Below are positions 17,932-26,959 of a stretch of 64,000 nucleotides of DNA, in pieces. Source of the DNA: Flammeovirgaceae bacterium SG7u.111 (GTDB taxonomy: Bacteria > Bacteroidota > Bacteroidia > Cytophagales > Flammeovirgaceae); assembly GCA_034044135.1 (NCBI GenBank), contig CP139021.1, positions 5,781,635 to 5,845,634 on the forward strand, written 5' to 3'. A program made the translations under genes and the position numbers. Position 1 is the stretch's first letter. Every line of letters begins with the position of its first letter. The notes beneath the pieces were generated by a model that saw only the letters and a list, made by a program, of their open reading frames with translations, had not been told where the DNA came from and did no database searches.

Positions 17932-18091
17932 TACTAATTTACTTATAAAAGGACGCATAAGGTTCGTCAGCTGATATGACATTGTCGGAGGCAAAAAACG
18001 CAGGCTTAGCAGCGCTAAGGCAAGGCTTTTTAACGAACGAGAAGGACATAGCAGTCAAAAGATTAAGTGTCATTTTGTGAGTATATTAGTA
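17932..18091. repeat. MITE-like element upstream of mnmA, 160 bp
   Basis: The termini are an imperfect 19-bp inverted repeat: TACTAATTTACTTATAAAA on the left, and TACTAATATACTCACAAAA when the right end is read in reverse complement. The interior has no gene but contains a CTTAGC-agc-GCTAAG hairpin. It ends 23 bases before the mnmA ATG, so it probably supplies or alters the mnmA promoter and leader. Confidence 0.5.
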
Positions 18092-18114
18092 TTAAAGCTT
18101 AAAAAATAGTAGGA

Positions 18115-19317
18115 ATGGAACGAGTAATAGTAGGCATGTCGGGTGGAGTGGATTCGAGTGTAGCAGCTTATCTGCTCAAAGAGCAAGGATACGAAGTAGT
18201 GGGCTTATTTATGAAGAACTGGCACGATGAGTCGGTGACGATAAGTAAGGAATGCCCATGGCTAGAAGACAGCAACGATGCGCTGATAGTAGCCCAAAAG
18301 CTCGGTATTCCCTTCCAAGTAATAGACCTTAGCACCGAGTACAAAGAAAAGATTGTGGATTACATGTTTGCCGAGTACGAGAAAGGCAGAACTCCCAATC
18401 CTGATGTGCTCTGCAACAGGGAAATAAAATTTGATATCTTTTTAGAAAAGGCTCTTGCACTGGGTGCTAAATATGTGGCAACGGGCCATTATTGCCGAAA
18501 AAGCAGCTTTGAAAACAAAAATGGTGAGGTAATCCACCAACTGTTGGCGGGCAAAGATGACAACAAAGACCAAAGCTATTTTCTATGCCAGCTCAACCAA
18601 GCGCAACTTTCCAAAGCACTTTTCCCAATAGGCGAACTGGAAAAATCTGAAGTAAGGCAAATTGCTCGTGAACAAGGGCTGATCACTGCAGAGAAAAAGG
18701 ATTCCCAAGGCTTGTGCTTCATTGGTAAGGTGCGCCTACCTGAGTTCCTGCAACAGCAACTCAAGCCAAAAAAAGGGCAGATCATTGAAATGGATAGAGA
18801 GGCTGAAGTATTTAAGCCGGTAGAGCTAGCTGTTTCAAGCGAAAATGCGTTTGACCAAACCGATTTAGAAGCTTTAGCTGAGCCTTTTGCTTTGCAACCT
18901 GAGCTTGGAAAAGTGGTTGGTGAGCACCAAGGAGCACATTATTTCACCATTGGCCAACGCAAGGGGCTGAATGTAGGGGGAACTCCCGAACCACTTTTTG
19001 TGATAGGAACAGATGTGGAAAAAAATATTGTTTACACGGGGCAAGGCTCGGATCACCCTGGGCTTTATCGCCAAGCTATATTCTTAAAAAAAGAGGATAT
19101 ACATTGGATAAGACCAGATAAAGAACTGCAAATTGGGTTTTCGGTCAACTATCTTGTTCGTATAAGGTATCGCCAAGACCTAGAAAAAGCTACGCTATAC
19201 GCCACCGAAAAAGGAATATTTATCTTGTTTGAAAAACCACAGCGTGGAGTAGCGCCAGGGCAGTTTGCCGCTTGGCACGAAGGCGAAGAGCTAATTGGCT
19301 CAGGCGTTATTGATTAG
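18115..19317 (+). CDS. mnmA: tRNA-specific 2-thiouridylase MnmA
   Basis: A 400-residue cytoplasmic enzyme that inserts the 2-thio group at U34 of tRNA-Lys, -Glu and -Gln. The PP-loop SGGVDSS lies at 9-15. The catalytic cysteines are Cys100 in [10 protein letters not shown] and Cys201 in GLCFIGK. The central ATGHYC and the C-terminal beta-barrel ([11 protein letters not shown], and GVAPGQFA near the end) are all present. Length is normal for the family. The 3' end overlaps the convergent M20 peptidase gene by 11 bases. A tRNA-Gln(UUG), one of its substrates, lies 3.6 kb downstream, probably by chance. Confidence 0.97.
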   Translation: MERVIVGMSGGVDSSVAAYLLKEQGYEVVGLFMKNWHDESVTISKECPWLEDSNDALIVAQKLGIPFQVIDLSTEYKEKIVDYMFAEYEKGRTPNPDVLCNREIKFDIFLEKALALGAKYVATGHYCRKSSFENKNGEVIHQLLAGKDDNKDQSYFLCQLNQAQLSKALFPIGELEKSEVRQIAREQGLITAEKKDSQGLCFIGKVRLPEFLQQQLKPKKGQIIEMDREAEVFKPVELAVSSENAFDQTDLEALAEPFALQPELGKVVGEHQGAHYFTIGQRKGLNVGGTPEPLFVIGTDVEKNIVYTGQGSDHPGLYRQAIFLKKEDIHWIRPDKELQIGFSVNYLVRIRYRQDLEKATLYATEKGIFILFEKPQRGVAPGQFAAWHEGEELIGSGVID

Positions 19318-20740
19318 ATTTTGCCACTTTCCCTTTGTTAGTCATCACGAAGTAAATGAAATCTTCAAATACTTGGATGCCTTTCAAGTATTGCTTCACA
19401 GAAATCCTTTCATTGGTCCCGTGAATGCAAGCAAACTGGCTGTTATCCATAAGCATGGGCATTATCCCAAAAGTGGGGATGCCCTTTGCTCTAAAAAAGC
19501 CATTGTCCGAAGTAGCAGGCAAAAGCATAGGAAGCACCTCAGCATCCGTATAATTTTTCTGGATAGCATTTTTAAAATAAATGAAAAAATCATTTGGGTT
19601 ACTCATGGGAGCGTCTACACTTTCCCCTATAATAGACACATCTATTTTCCTCCCAAACCCTCTCAACAACCCTTTTAGCTCTTTCAGAAAAGCTTCTGTG
19701 CTTACGCCGGGCAGCAATCGGCAATCGAGCGTAGCAGATATTTTATTGGCTATTTGATTTGCTGGCCCTGGAGGGTTCATTATTTTGGTAATTACAATAG
19801 TATTCGTACTAATAGCCAAAGTATTTGGATCGGCTATGAGCTTCTTTTTAAGTACAGAATTGAGAGGACCTCTGCCTGCATTTCTGAGCGCCATTCCTTT
19901 TAACCCAGTTTCAACCTTGCCTAGTTCACGCAACATTAGGATGTTTGCAGGCACAAATTGCACCTTCGGTTTTCTTCGAGTAAGTGCATAAAGCGAAGCC
20001 AGCATAGTTTTGTTGGCATACCTGCTAGGAGGTGCTGCACCATGTCCATACGCCTTCGATTTTAGGTCAAGCTTGAGCCACAAACTCTTTTTCTCTGCAA
20101 CCGAAACCCCAAAAACAGGTCTTTCAGGATCGGCACTGAGTACACCTTTCATTCCTCCTCCGCCTTCGCCAAATACCACTACGGCATTCAATTCATTCAA
20201 ATACTGGTTTATAATAATTTCTGCACCATTTTGTCCTCCAACTTCTTCCCCCGAAACACTTAACAGCGTTATATTATAAGCTAAATCAGCCTTTTTTGCG
20301 GTATCAACAAAAGCTTCCATAGCAGCTAATTGCATTGCACCAAGCCCTTTGCAATCGAGCGCTCCCCTAGCCCACACGGTATCATTTGCAACCATCCCGC
20401 TATAAGGATCATATTTCCACAAACTTTTATCACCAGCCTCCACTACATCTATATGATTTAACAAAATCACATTCGGCTTGCCTTCGCTTAGCGGATAAAG
20501 TGAAGCGGCAAAATTATACCTGCCCTGCTCTTGGGTAAAAGTTCGGATATGAAGCCCCATTTCGGCAGCCTTTTGGGCAAGAAACGTCCCTGCCTCAAGC
20601 TCATTTCCTGTTACCGATGGAATCTGTAGATACTCGGAAAGAAGCCTGACTGCCTCGTCTTCAGTAGTAGATTGCGCAAAACTCCCTGCAAAAGAGAGAA
20701 TGCTAAGTAGTAAAATTAATAGTGTAGCTTGCTTTCTCAA
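19307..20740 (-). CDS. Exported M20-family metallopeptidase
   Basis: A 477-residue zinc peptidase with a signal peptide (about 1-22, ending SFAQS). The M20 metal and catalytic residues are present: His96 and Asp98 in NHIDVV, the bridging Asp129 in ALDCKG, and the Glu165-Glu166 pair in SGEEVGG; a distal His lies in [11 protein letters not shown] dimerisation domain is inserted at about 200-350 (GHGAAPPS). It probably acts as a periplasmic amino- or carboxypeptidase; the substrate is not evident. Convergent with mnmA. Confidence 0.88.
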   Translation of the reverse strand: MRKQATLLILLLSILSFAGSFAQSTTEDEAVRLLSEYLQIPSVTGNELEAGTFLAQKAAEMGLHIRTFTQEQGRYNFAASLYPLSEGKPNVILLNHIDVVEAGDKSLWKYDPYSGMVANDTVWARGALDCKGLGAMQLAAMEAFVDTAKKADLAYNITLLSVSGEEVGGQNGAEIIINQYLNELNAVVVFGEGGGGMKGVLSADPERPVFGVSVAEKKSLWLKLDLKSKAYGHGAAPPSRYANKTMLASLYALTRRKPKVQFVPANILMLRELGKVETGLKGMALRNAGRGPLNSVLKKKLIADPNTLAISTNTIVITKIMNPPGPANQIANKISATLDCRLLPGVSTEAFLKELKGLLRGFGRKIDVSIIGESVDAPMSNPNDFFIYFKNAIQKNYTDAEVLPMLLPATSDNGFFRAKGIPTFGIMPMLMDNSQFACIHGTNERISVKQYLKGIQVFEDFIYFVMTNKGKVAKSNQ

Positions 20741-20968
20741 AATGCCCGTTAATTAAAAATTTGCAATCAGAATAGGATTGAAAAACTCCTCCAATTTAAT
20801 GAATTATCGCCTCAGTTATGAGGAGGCTGTTTTATTTAACAATTCTTTTATTTAAAACGGGTTATTAGGAATTTTGGCGTAATGTACCAGTACTATTTAC
20901 CTGAATTGGGAAAACAAGCTAAGCAACTGATTTGAGGAAGGATAAATGGTAGGGAGTAAAAATAAAAT

Positions 20969-20986
20969 GCCCGGGATTTCCCGGGC
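20969..20986 (-). terminator. Intrinsic terminator of the coiled-coil lipoprotein gene
   Basis: GCCCGGG-attt-CCCGGGC hairpin; on the minus strand it is followed by ATTTTATTTT. It lies 47 bases past the stop at 21033. Confidence 0.85.
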
Positions 20987-21032
20987 ACTTTGTCTGTTGT
21001 TCATTGAACAATTAAACCAATTTGCTCTTTTA

Positions 21033-21938
21033 TTAGTCTACTTTTACTACTAAGTATTTCGACGTTTCCCAAAATTTTTCAGGATCAAGGATCACTAAGC
21101 TAGAAAGGGCTTTTCCACCATCTTCAGCTTCTATTTTATACGATCCGTTAGGGTGAGCTGTGATAAGCTCTGCCTTTTTACCTGATATTGGGATAGACCT
21201 TGTTTCAGTTATATTTATCTTGTTAAATGCTTGAACACTAGCATCACTGTTTATCTGAGCAGATTTTCCAATTCCTAAGAATCCACCGTCTTTTACAACT
21301 ACGTTGTTTTTGATAAGCTCTTTGCTAGAGCCAGTAGCATAATAAGCAGTGTTTAGCTCAGTAGTTTGCTCAGCAATCATCGTTGCTTTTTCTGTAAGCA
21401 TGCTATCTTGAAGCGCATTGGCCAATGCCATTTCCTCAAGTTTTCCATTCAAATCTTGGATAGTGAAATCCATGCTCTCAAGTTCTGTTTTCAACATTGC
21501 TATAGAAGAGTCACGGCTAGAAAGCTGTACTTCATAATCTTCTTTAAGCGCTGCTATCGACTTTTTCAACTTAGAGTTTTGATACCAAGAACCTTTCAGT
21601 TTTTCGTCCAATTCTGCTATTTTTTCACGGTTTTGCTCCATAAGTGAATTGATCACCTGAATGTCTTCCGATATTCTCTGACGTGCATCTACGTCCATGT
21701 TTGCTCTGTCACCATTTCCAAGCTCTATATTTTGCTCGCGCTCCCTAATTTCCATTAGGTTTAAGCTTATCTGGTTGAATTCTTCCATAGCAGATACAAA
21801 AACAGAATCCTGCTCACTGATTTCCGAAACAAGTTGCTGGTTCTTGCTTCTTAACAATTCTACTTCTTGTACCAACTCTTTGTCTTTACAAGAAGCGAGT
21901 GTAATTACTGCTAAAAAGATAATACTAACTTTTTTCAT
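21033..21938 (-). CDS. Coiled-coil lipoprotein, unknown function
   Basis: A 301-residue protein. The ATG at 21938 begins a lipoprotein signal peptide (MKKVSIIFLAVITLASC, Cys17 in LASC); an upstream in-frame start would put nine polar residues before it. Residues about 22-200 are almost continuous heptad-like coiled coil rich in Glu, Lys, Ser and Leu. A compact C-terminal domain (about 205-301) follows, with KDGGFLGIGKSAQIN. This layout suggests a periplasmic spacer or tether anchored in a membrane. No named family was recognised. Confidence 0.7.
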   Translation of the reverse strand: MKKVSIIFLAVITLASCKDKELVQEVELLRSKNQQLVSEISEQDSVFVSAMEEFNQISLNLMEIREREQNIELGNGDRANMDVDARQRISEDIQVINSLMEQNREKIAELDEKLKGSWYQNSKLKKSIAALKEDYEVQLSSRDSSIAMLKTELESMDFTIQDLNGKLEEMALANALQDSMLTEKATMIAEQTTELNTAYYATGSSKELIKNNVVVKDGGFLGIGKSAQINSDASVQAFNKINITETRSIPISGKKAELITAHPNGSYKIEAEDGGKALSSLVILDPEKFWETSKYLVVKVD

Positions 21939-22197
21939 CGTTTTATAAGATTTAGTTAAATCCATTCTATTTGCGTAACTCCTATTAGAAAGGTCGTGCC
22001 AATTCCCAAAAAGTGTGTTTTTCGAGCTGAGAAAGGGGATAGACTACAGAATTATGGAGGAGAACACTACCAAAGTGTAGAGTTATTCAACAGAAATGAG
22101 GAAAAAAGTGGATACAACCCAAATGAATTTCGGGAGAATCAAACTCAGCCTCTATCTTTATGGTTTAGAATAGGTATTCTCATAGATTAAGAAAAGG

Positions 22198-22722
22198 TTG
22201 AAAACCAGTTATCATTATATACCCAAAAAGCAGAAGGTCCAAAAGTACTGGTATCCTTACCAAGGGACAGGCACGCCCAGTGGAAAACACCATTATAGTT
22301 ATACCTATAATTACGACTGGCTAAAAAAAGAAGAAAACATACTTGACAGTTGTAAGATAAGTGTATTCCAAGAATTGAAACTGACGGAAAACCAGCTTGA
22401 ACTAGTTCAGGAGAAAAAGACAAACACCTTCCCCCTTTCTCACCTAAAAAATATTTCCGTGAGCTATAGGTACATCATGCTGCCTATTATTATCGGTGGA
22501 ATACTCGCGCCGTTTTCATTGGTAGCTATTTTTGGAAACCATGCCCAAGGCTGGTCTGGTATAGTTGGGCTTTTTGCCGGGGTCATGCTTTTGTACTATG
22601 GATTCAATGGCTCATACCAACTGGTGATAGAAATGACACATAATACATTTACGACCTTTATAGGTGAGCAAAAAAACGAAGTTGAAGGTTTTGTCCAGAG
22701 GATGAAAAGTAAAAGAAGATGA
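22198..22722 (+). CDS. Membrane protein with two transmembrane segments, unknown function
   Basis: A 174-residue protein with a Tyr/His/Lys-rich N-terminal region (1-45) and two membrane spans at about 93-112 and 119-137. A short amphipathic tail (VEGFVQRMKSKRR) follows. The frame has no ATG before the soluble part, so TTG at 22198 (or an ATT just upstream) is the only plausible start; a TAG closes the frame shortly before. No family recognised. It lies between the divergent lipoprotein gene and tRNA-Gln. Confidence 0.55.
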   Translation: MKTSYHYIPKKQKVQKYWYPYQGTGTPSGKHHYSYTYNYDWLKKEENILDSCKISVFQELKLTENQLELVQEKKTNTFPLSHLKNISVSYRYIMLPIIIGGILAPFSLVAIFGNHAQGWSGIVGLFAGVMLLYYGFNGSYQLVIEMTHNTFTTFIGEQKNEVEGFVQRMKSKRR

Positions 22723-22868
22723 AATCTGCATAAGCTTTAATAGCAAGAGCTTGATTACGGGCAAAAAAACAAAATAATTTTTGCTTCATTAAAGCACTTA
22801 TTTACAGTAAATTACATTCTCACATCATTTCACACAAAGCATTATTTTAACTTTTTTATGAAAAGAAG

Positions 22869-22899
22869 TTTGCACAAAAAAATAATTGATATAATTTTG
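22869..22899 (+). promoter_or_regulatory. Promoter of tRNA-Gln (Bacteroidota type)
   Basis: TTTG (22869-22872), a 19-base spacer, then TAATTTTG (22892-22899) match the -33/-7 consensus TTTG-N19-TAnnTTTG. The tRNA begins 24 bases further on. This is the best promoter match noticed in the window. Confidence 0.8.
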
Positions 22900-22922
22900 C
22901 ATCCTCAATCGAGTAATACTCT

Positions 22923-22995
22923 TGTCCGATGGTGTAACTGGCAACACGTCTGGTTTTGGTCCAGAAGAGTCTAGGTTCGAGCCCTAGTCGGACAA
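22923..22995 (+). tRNA. tRNA-Gln (anticodon TTG)
   Basis: Folds as a complete cloverleaf. The acceptor stem is TGTCCGA/TCGGACA with discriminator A, and the D-stem is GTGT/ACAC. The anticodon stem TCTGG/CCAGA encloses loop TTTTGGT with anticodon TTG, and the T-arm is CTAGG-TTCGAGC-CCTAG. CCA is not encoded. It reads CAA (and CAG by wobble). Confidence 0.95.
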
Positions 22996-23071
22996 CTTGC
23001 TAAAATTACTTGATAAAAATAGAAGGAAATGGTCTAAACTGATCGTTTCCTTTTGTTCTTTTAAAAGACCT

Positions 23072-23085
23072 TTGACTTTAGTCAA
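23072..23085. promoter_or_regulatory. Palindrome TTGAC-TTTA-GTCAA before prs
   Basis: A Crp/Fnr-like dyad 17 bases before the prs ATG, with the same half-sites as the palindrome at 57767-57780. It could be an operator, or a small hairpin in the leader or tRNA trailer. Confidence 0.35.
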
Positions 23086-23101
23086 ATACTAAAAAGACCT
23101 C

Positions 23102-24034
23102 ATGTCCACCGTTAAAATCTTTTCCGCTTCGGCTTCAAAATATTTAGCCAAAAAAATATCACATTCCTACGGAAAAGATTTGGGAAAAGTAACCCTCCAG
23201 CGATTTAGTGATAATGAAATAGGTCCTTATTACGAGGAATCTATAAGAGGGGTCGATGTCTATATCATCCAATCTACTTTTCCACCCGCAGAAAATATGA
23301 TGGAGCTTTTGCTGATGATAGATGCAGCAAAAAGAGCCTCGGCAAATACCGTAACCGTTGTATTGCCCTATTTTGGCTATGCCCGACAAGACAGGAAGGA
23401 CAAGCCAAGGGTTGCAATTGGTGCTAAACTGATAGCTAACTTGCTAACTGCTGCAGGGGCAAGCAGACTAGTTACTTGCGACCTCCATGCCGACCAAATT
23501 CAGGGCTTTTTCGATATTCCTGTGGTTCACTTACAAGGTACGGCTATTTTTATGCCTTATATTGAGTCATTAGAACTAGAAAACTTTATCTTTGCAGCCC
23601 CAGATATGGGAGGGGTCAAAAGAGCCCGAAAATATGCTAAGCATTTCAAGACTGATATGGTCATTTGTGACAAGTACAGGACCAGAGCAAATGAAATTGC
23701 TTCCATGCAAGTGATAGGTGATGTGACTGGTGCCCATGTGATTTTGGTAGATGACATGATTGACACAGCAGGAACACTCACTAATGCAGCAGACTTGATC
23801 ATGGAAAAAGGGGCGCTGAGCGTAAGGGCAATTTGTACCCACCCTGTTTTGTCTTCGGATAAAGCTTACGAACGAATAGAGAACTCGGCTCTTGAAGCTT
23901 TGGTGGTAACAGACACAAAGCCATTGAGGAAAAAGTCGAGCAAAATAAAAGTACTTTCTGTAGCCGACCTTTTTGCGAAAGCTATCAGGAAAATAAATGA
24001 CAACGAGTCTATCAGTTCATTGTTTTTGGATTAA
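23102..24034 (+). CDS. prs: Ribose-phosphate pyrophosphokinase
   Basis: A 310-residue cytoplasmic enzyme making PRPP from ribose-5-phosphate and ATP for nucleotide, His and Trp synthesis. The sequence shows the N-terminal FSDNEI motif, the ATP/Mg segment YFGYARQDRKD (91-100), CDLHADQIQGFF (126-137) and the PRPP-binding loop VDDMIDTAGT (216-225). Length is typical. It is followed after 94 bases by rplY, the usual prs-ctc pairing; pth, often next in other bacteria, is absent. Confidence 0.97.
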   Translation: MSTVKIFSASASKYLAKKISHSYGKDLGKVTLQRFSDNEIGPYYEESIRGVDVYIIQSTFPPAENMMELLLMIDAAKRASANTVTVVLPYFGYARQDRKDKPRVAIGAKLIANLLTAAGASRLVTCDLHADQIQGFFDIPVVHLQGTAIFMPYIESLELENFIFAAPDMGGVKRARKYAKHFKTDMVICDKYRTRANEIASMQVIGDVTGAHVILVDDMIDTAGTLTNAADLIMEKGALSVRAICTHPVLSSDKAYERIENSALEALVVTDTKPLRKKSSKIKVLSVADLFAKAIRKINDNESISSLFLD

Positions 24035-24128
24035 TTATCCTATAAAAAATACTTCATTATACTCTCGGGATGAAGAAAGCAAACTGAGTACCGAGACATT
24101 TATTCATATATTTTAAAATTGCTATAGT

Positions 24129-24719
24129 ATGAAAACTATTGAAATTGTAGGTTACAAAAGAGACGGTCTAGGAAAAGGAGATTCTAAAAGGCTAAGAGAA
24201 AATGGTGATGTACCATGTGTATTGTACGGAGGTGAAGAAAACGTTCACTTTTATGCTCCAATGATGCTTTTTAGAGATTTGGTTTATACTCCAAATGTTC
24301 ACTTTGTAGAGCTAAACATTGAAGGAAAATTATACAAAGCTATCCTTCAAGATCTCCAAGTACACCCTGTAAGTGAAGTATTGCTACACATCGACTTTTT
24401 GGAGCTTAACGAAACAAAAGAGATCAAAATGGAGATCCCTGTTAAATTCACTGGATCTGCTCCTGGCATCTTGAAAGGTGGTAAATTGGTTACAAAGCTT
24501 AGAAAGCTGAAAGTACGTTCACTTCCACAACATATGCCTGAGTTTATCGAGGTATCTATCAATGGTTTGGAGTTGGGTAAATCAGTAAAAGTAAGTTCAC
24601 TTAAGGCTGAAGATTACACTATCCTCAACAACGAAATGGTAACCATCGGTACTATCGAGATTCCTAGAGCTCTTAAAAGTGCTCAAACAAAAGCTGGTGA
24701 CTCTGAAGACGAAGAATAG
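24129..24719 (+). CDS. rplY: 50S ribosomal protein L25/general stress protein Ctc
   Basis: A 196-residue protein of the long (Ctc) L25 type. An N-terminal 5S-rRNA-binding domain (about 1-92: KRLRENGDVPCVLYGG and LQDLQVHPVSEVLLHIDF) is followed by the C-terminal beta domain (about 93-180: IPVKFTGSAPGILKGG, PEFIEVSINGLELG). An acidic tail (GDSEDEE) ends it. It binds 5S rRNA in the large subunit. It probably shares a transcript with prs and is closed by a strong terminator. Confidence 0.95.
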   Translation: MKTIEIVGYKRDGLGKGDSKRLRENGDVPCVLYGGEENVHFYAPMMLFRDLVYTPNVHFVELNIEGKLYKAILQDLQVHPVSEVLLHIDFLELNETKEIKMEIPVKFTGSAPGILKGGKLVTKLRKLKVRSLPQHMPEFIEVSINGLELGKSVKVSSLKAEDYTILNNEMVTIGTIEIPRALKSAQTKAGDSEDEE

Positions 24720-24745
24720 TCATTATTGTTACAAATTATATAAGG

Positions 24746-24774
24746 AATCCCGGTTTTGCCGGGATTTTTTTTGT
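24746..24774 (+). terminator. Intrinsic terminator after rplY
   Basis: AATCCCGG-ttttg-CCGGGATT hairpin followed by a long T-run. Confidence 0.9.
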
Positions 24775-24868
24775 TTCAATACCTACCAGAATTTTATTAA
24801 TGCGCTTGGCTATGTACTTTTGGAAGCATTTGACCTAAAACGTGTAGAAAAATTAAGACTAGATAAAG

Positions 24869-25933
24869 ATGGATCTGGATCAACTGAGAGATCGAATTGA
24901 CAATATTGACACCCAGCTACTAGAGCTCCTGTCCCAACGGATGCAAGTGGTGAAAGATGTGGGCGAGCTTAAGCGGGCGCAAGGCTCAATTATCTATCGC
25001 CCAGAGCGTGAAAAAGCGATAATTGATCGTCTTTCTTCGCTCAATAAAGGATTACTTACCAGAGCTGCCATTCAAGATATCTTCTTGGAAATATTTGCAG
25101 TGAGCAGAAACCTTGAGCTTCCTGAGCGCATTGCCTATTTGGGTCCTGAAGGAAGTTTTACTCACCAAGCAGCAGAAAGCAGGTTTGGAGCAAACAGCGA
25201 ATATATTTCACTAAGAGATATAAAATCTGTTTTTGAAAATGTGGAAACAGAGCGGGTAAGGTTTGGGGTGGTACCGTTGGAAAATAACCAACAGGGAACT
25301 GTACCCGAAACCGTAGATATGCTTTGCAGCAAGGACGTCAAAATAGTGGCAGAAATTCCTATGGCTATTCACTTTACCTTTGCTACCAAAGAGGAAGATC
25401 TTTCAAAAATCACTAAAATCTACTCGAAAGATATAGCTTTCAGACAGTGCCGCAATTTTATAAATGAGTATTTTGATGCTTCAGTTTCCGAGGTAGAAGT
25501 AGCTTCTACTTCTAAGGCAGCGAGACTAGCATGCGAAAATGAAGGCAGTGCGGCTATTTGCTCTCATATAGGCGCTAAGCTCCACGGCTTGCCCGTGCTA
25601 TATGAAAACATAGAAGACAGTTCTTACAACATGACCCGTTTCTTGATTATTAGTAAGAACATCAAAAATCAGAAAGGTGACGCTGATAAGACCACGGTAG
25701 TCCTTAAAACACCGGACACACCTGGTTCGTTGGCTGTGCTTCTAGATGAATTCGAGCAAGAAGGGATCAACTTGAGCAAGTTGGAAAGCCGTCCGGCAAG
25801 AGATGGAACGACCTTCAAATATTGGTTTATCGTTGATTTTGATGGCCATTATAAGGATGAAAACATCAAAAAAATCTTCAAAAGACATAAAGAAGACCTC
25901 AAGTTCCTAGGTAGTTATGTAAAACTTTGCTAG
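24869..25933 (+). CDS. pheA: Bifunctional chorismate mutase/prephenate dehydratase (P-protein)
   Basis: A 354-residue cytoplasmic enzyme for phenylalanine synthesis (chorismate to prephenate to phenylpyruvate). A chorismate-mutase helical domain (1-85: LRDRIDNIDTQLLELLSQR) is followed by prephenate dehydratase (about 92-270: IAYLGPEGSFTHQAA, PLENNQQGTV, NMTRFLII). The C-terminal ACT domain (about 275-350, KLESRPARDGTTFKYWF) is the regulatory module where phenylalanine normally binds. All domains are present and the length is normal. The last 4 bases overlap the convergent pdeM gene. Confidence 0.95.
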   Translation: MDLDQLRDRIDNIDTQLLELLSQRMQVVKDVGELKRAQGSIIYRPEREKAIIDRLSSLNKGLLTRAAIQDIFLEIFAVSRNLELPERIAYLGPEGSFTHQAAESRFGANSEYISLRDIKSVFENVETERVRFGVVPLENNQQGTVPETVDMLCSKDVKIVAEIPMAIHFTFATKEEDLSKITKIYSKDIAFRQCRNFINEYFDASVSEVEVASTSKAARLACENEGSAAICSHIGAKLHGLPVLYENIEDSSYNMTRFLIISKNIKNQKGDADKTTVVLKTPDTPGSLAVLLDEFEQEGINLSKLESRPARDGTTFKYWFIVDFDGHYKDENIKKIFKRHKEDLKFLGSYVKLC

Positions 25934-26622
25934 CAAACTTGAAGAACTTTTCCTTCAACTATTGCAAAAATAGCATCACCGGGTTTGGCAGAAACACCTA
26001 CAAACCCGGTGAATTTTCCAAATGCAGGCATAATTCCCATTTCCTTCCCAAAATAAAAACAAGGCAACTGCAAGTGTTGTCGCCCTGCCCCTCTCAGCTT
26101 TACCGAAGGATGAATATGCCCACAAAGATTATAACACCCTTGTGGAATTTCATCTATAGAAAGTGGCTCATGGCTCAAGACCAATCTTCCTATAATATAA
26201 TAAGGTAACCCATGAGCTTTAAGCTTTTGGGGTAAGCTATCCATACTGTGCACGTCGTGGTTTCCAACTATCAATTCGAAGGAAATATCCTTCATTTCTT
26301 CAAGCCAAAGGCTTAAAATCCCCCACTCATAGTTAGCACGGCTGTGAAACATATCGCCTAACACAAGTACTTTTTCTGCACCCAAAGCTAAAATGGTTTT
26401 TTTGAGAGTTCCAAGGTCGGCTAAATGAACTGTAGGCGGAAGTGCTAAGCCCTCCTTTCTGAAATGGCCAACCTTTCCAAAGTGCAAGTCAGCAAGTAAC
26501 AACATCTTCTTGCTAGGTAAGAAGATGCATTTTTGCGGCAAGAGCCAAAGCTCTTCTCCATAAATGAAATGTTTGATATATATATGTGACATATAAAAAG
26601 AAACTCCACTGTCGATTTCCAA
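25930..26622 (-). CDS. pdeM: Ligase-associated DNA-damage-response metallophosphoesterase PdeM
   Basis: A protein of up to 230 residues with the calcineurin-type metallophosphoesterase motifs in order: LADLHFGK, VLGDMFHS, GNHD, LSHEP and GHIHPS, which together bind two metals. The pattern ADLHFGKxxHFRKEG, with no lid domain, is characteristic of PdeM, a nuclease family usually encoded with a ligase-associated helicase, exonuclease and DNA ligase. None of these partners is in the window, so this copy stands alone. A second ATG at residue 11 (26592) may be the true start, since homologous sequence begins there. Confidence 0.85.
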   Translation of the reverse strand: MEIDSGVSFYMSHIYIKHFIYGEELWLLPQKCIFLPSKKMLLLADLHFGKVGHFRKEGLALPPTVHLADLGTLKKTILALGAEKVLVLGDMFHSRANYEWGILSLWLEEMKDISFELIVGNHDVHSMDSLPQKLKAHGLPYYIIGRLVLSHEPLSIDEIPQGCYNLCGHIHPSVKLRGAGRQHLQLPCFYFGKEMGIMPAFGKFTGFVGVSAKPGDAIFAIVEGKVLQVC

Positions 26623-26959
26623 ACTCCCTTCTTCCTCAAAGTAAAGCTGAAATTATCCCAAATAATCTTCCTCTATTCTCATGACCCACCTAGACTCCCT
26701 ACCCTTCTAAGATTATTCATCCAAAATTTTCTTTGCTGGTCATATAGGAAGCTTGTTTTTGAAGCGTTAACAAGACTATAAGCAAAAGAATAAGACGTGA
26801 TAAAATCCGTTATTAGTCTGATTTCTAAAGTTACGAGATGCCGTTTAATTAAGCATTCTATTCAGCTGTGAATATTTTGTTCTTTAAACAAGAAGCTATT
26901 TGTAGTCAATTGTTTCAGTAAGATTTGAAACCAGTAGTTAAAGAAAAACTAATATAATA
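26623..26959. other. Intergenic, no gene seen
   Basis: AT-rich spacer between divergent pdeM and the TPR/propeller gene. No ORF, RNA or strong hairpin was recognised; promoters for both genes should lie here. Confidence 0.5.

Noticed and set aside
21996-22190. 64-codon frame between the coiled-coil lipoprotein and the membrane protein
   Set aside because: GTG start, no recognisable domain and no start signal; probably leader or promoter DNA.
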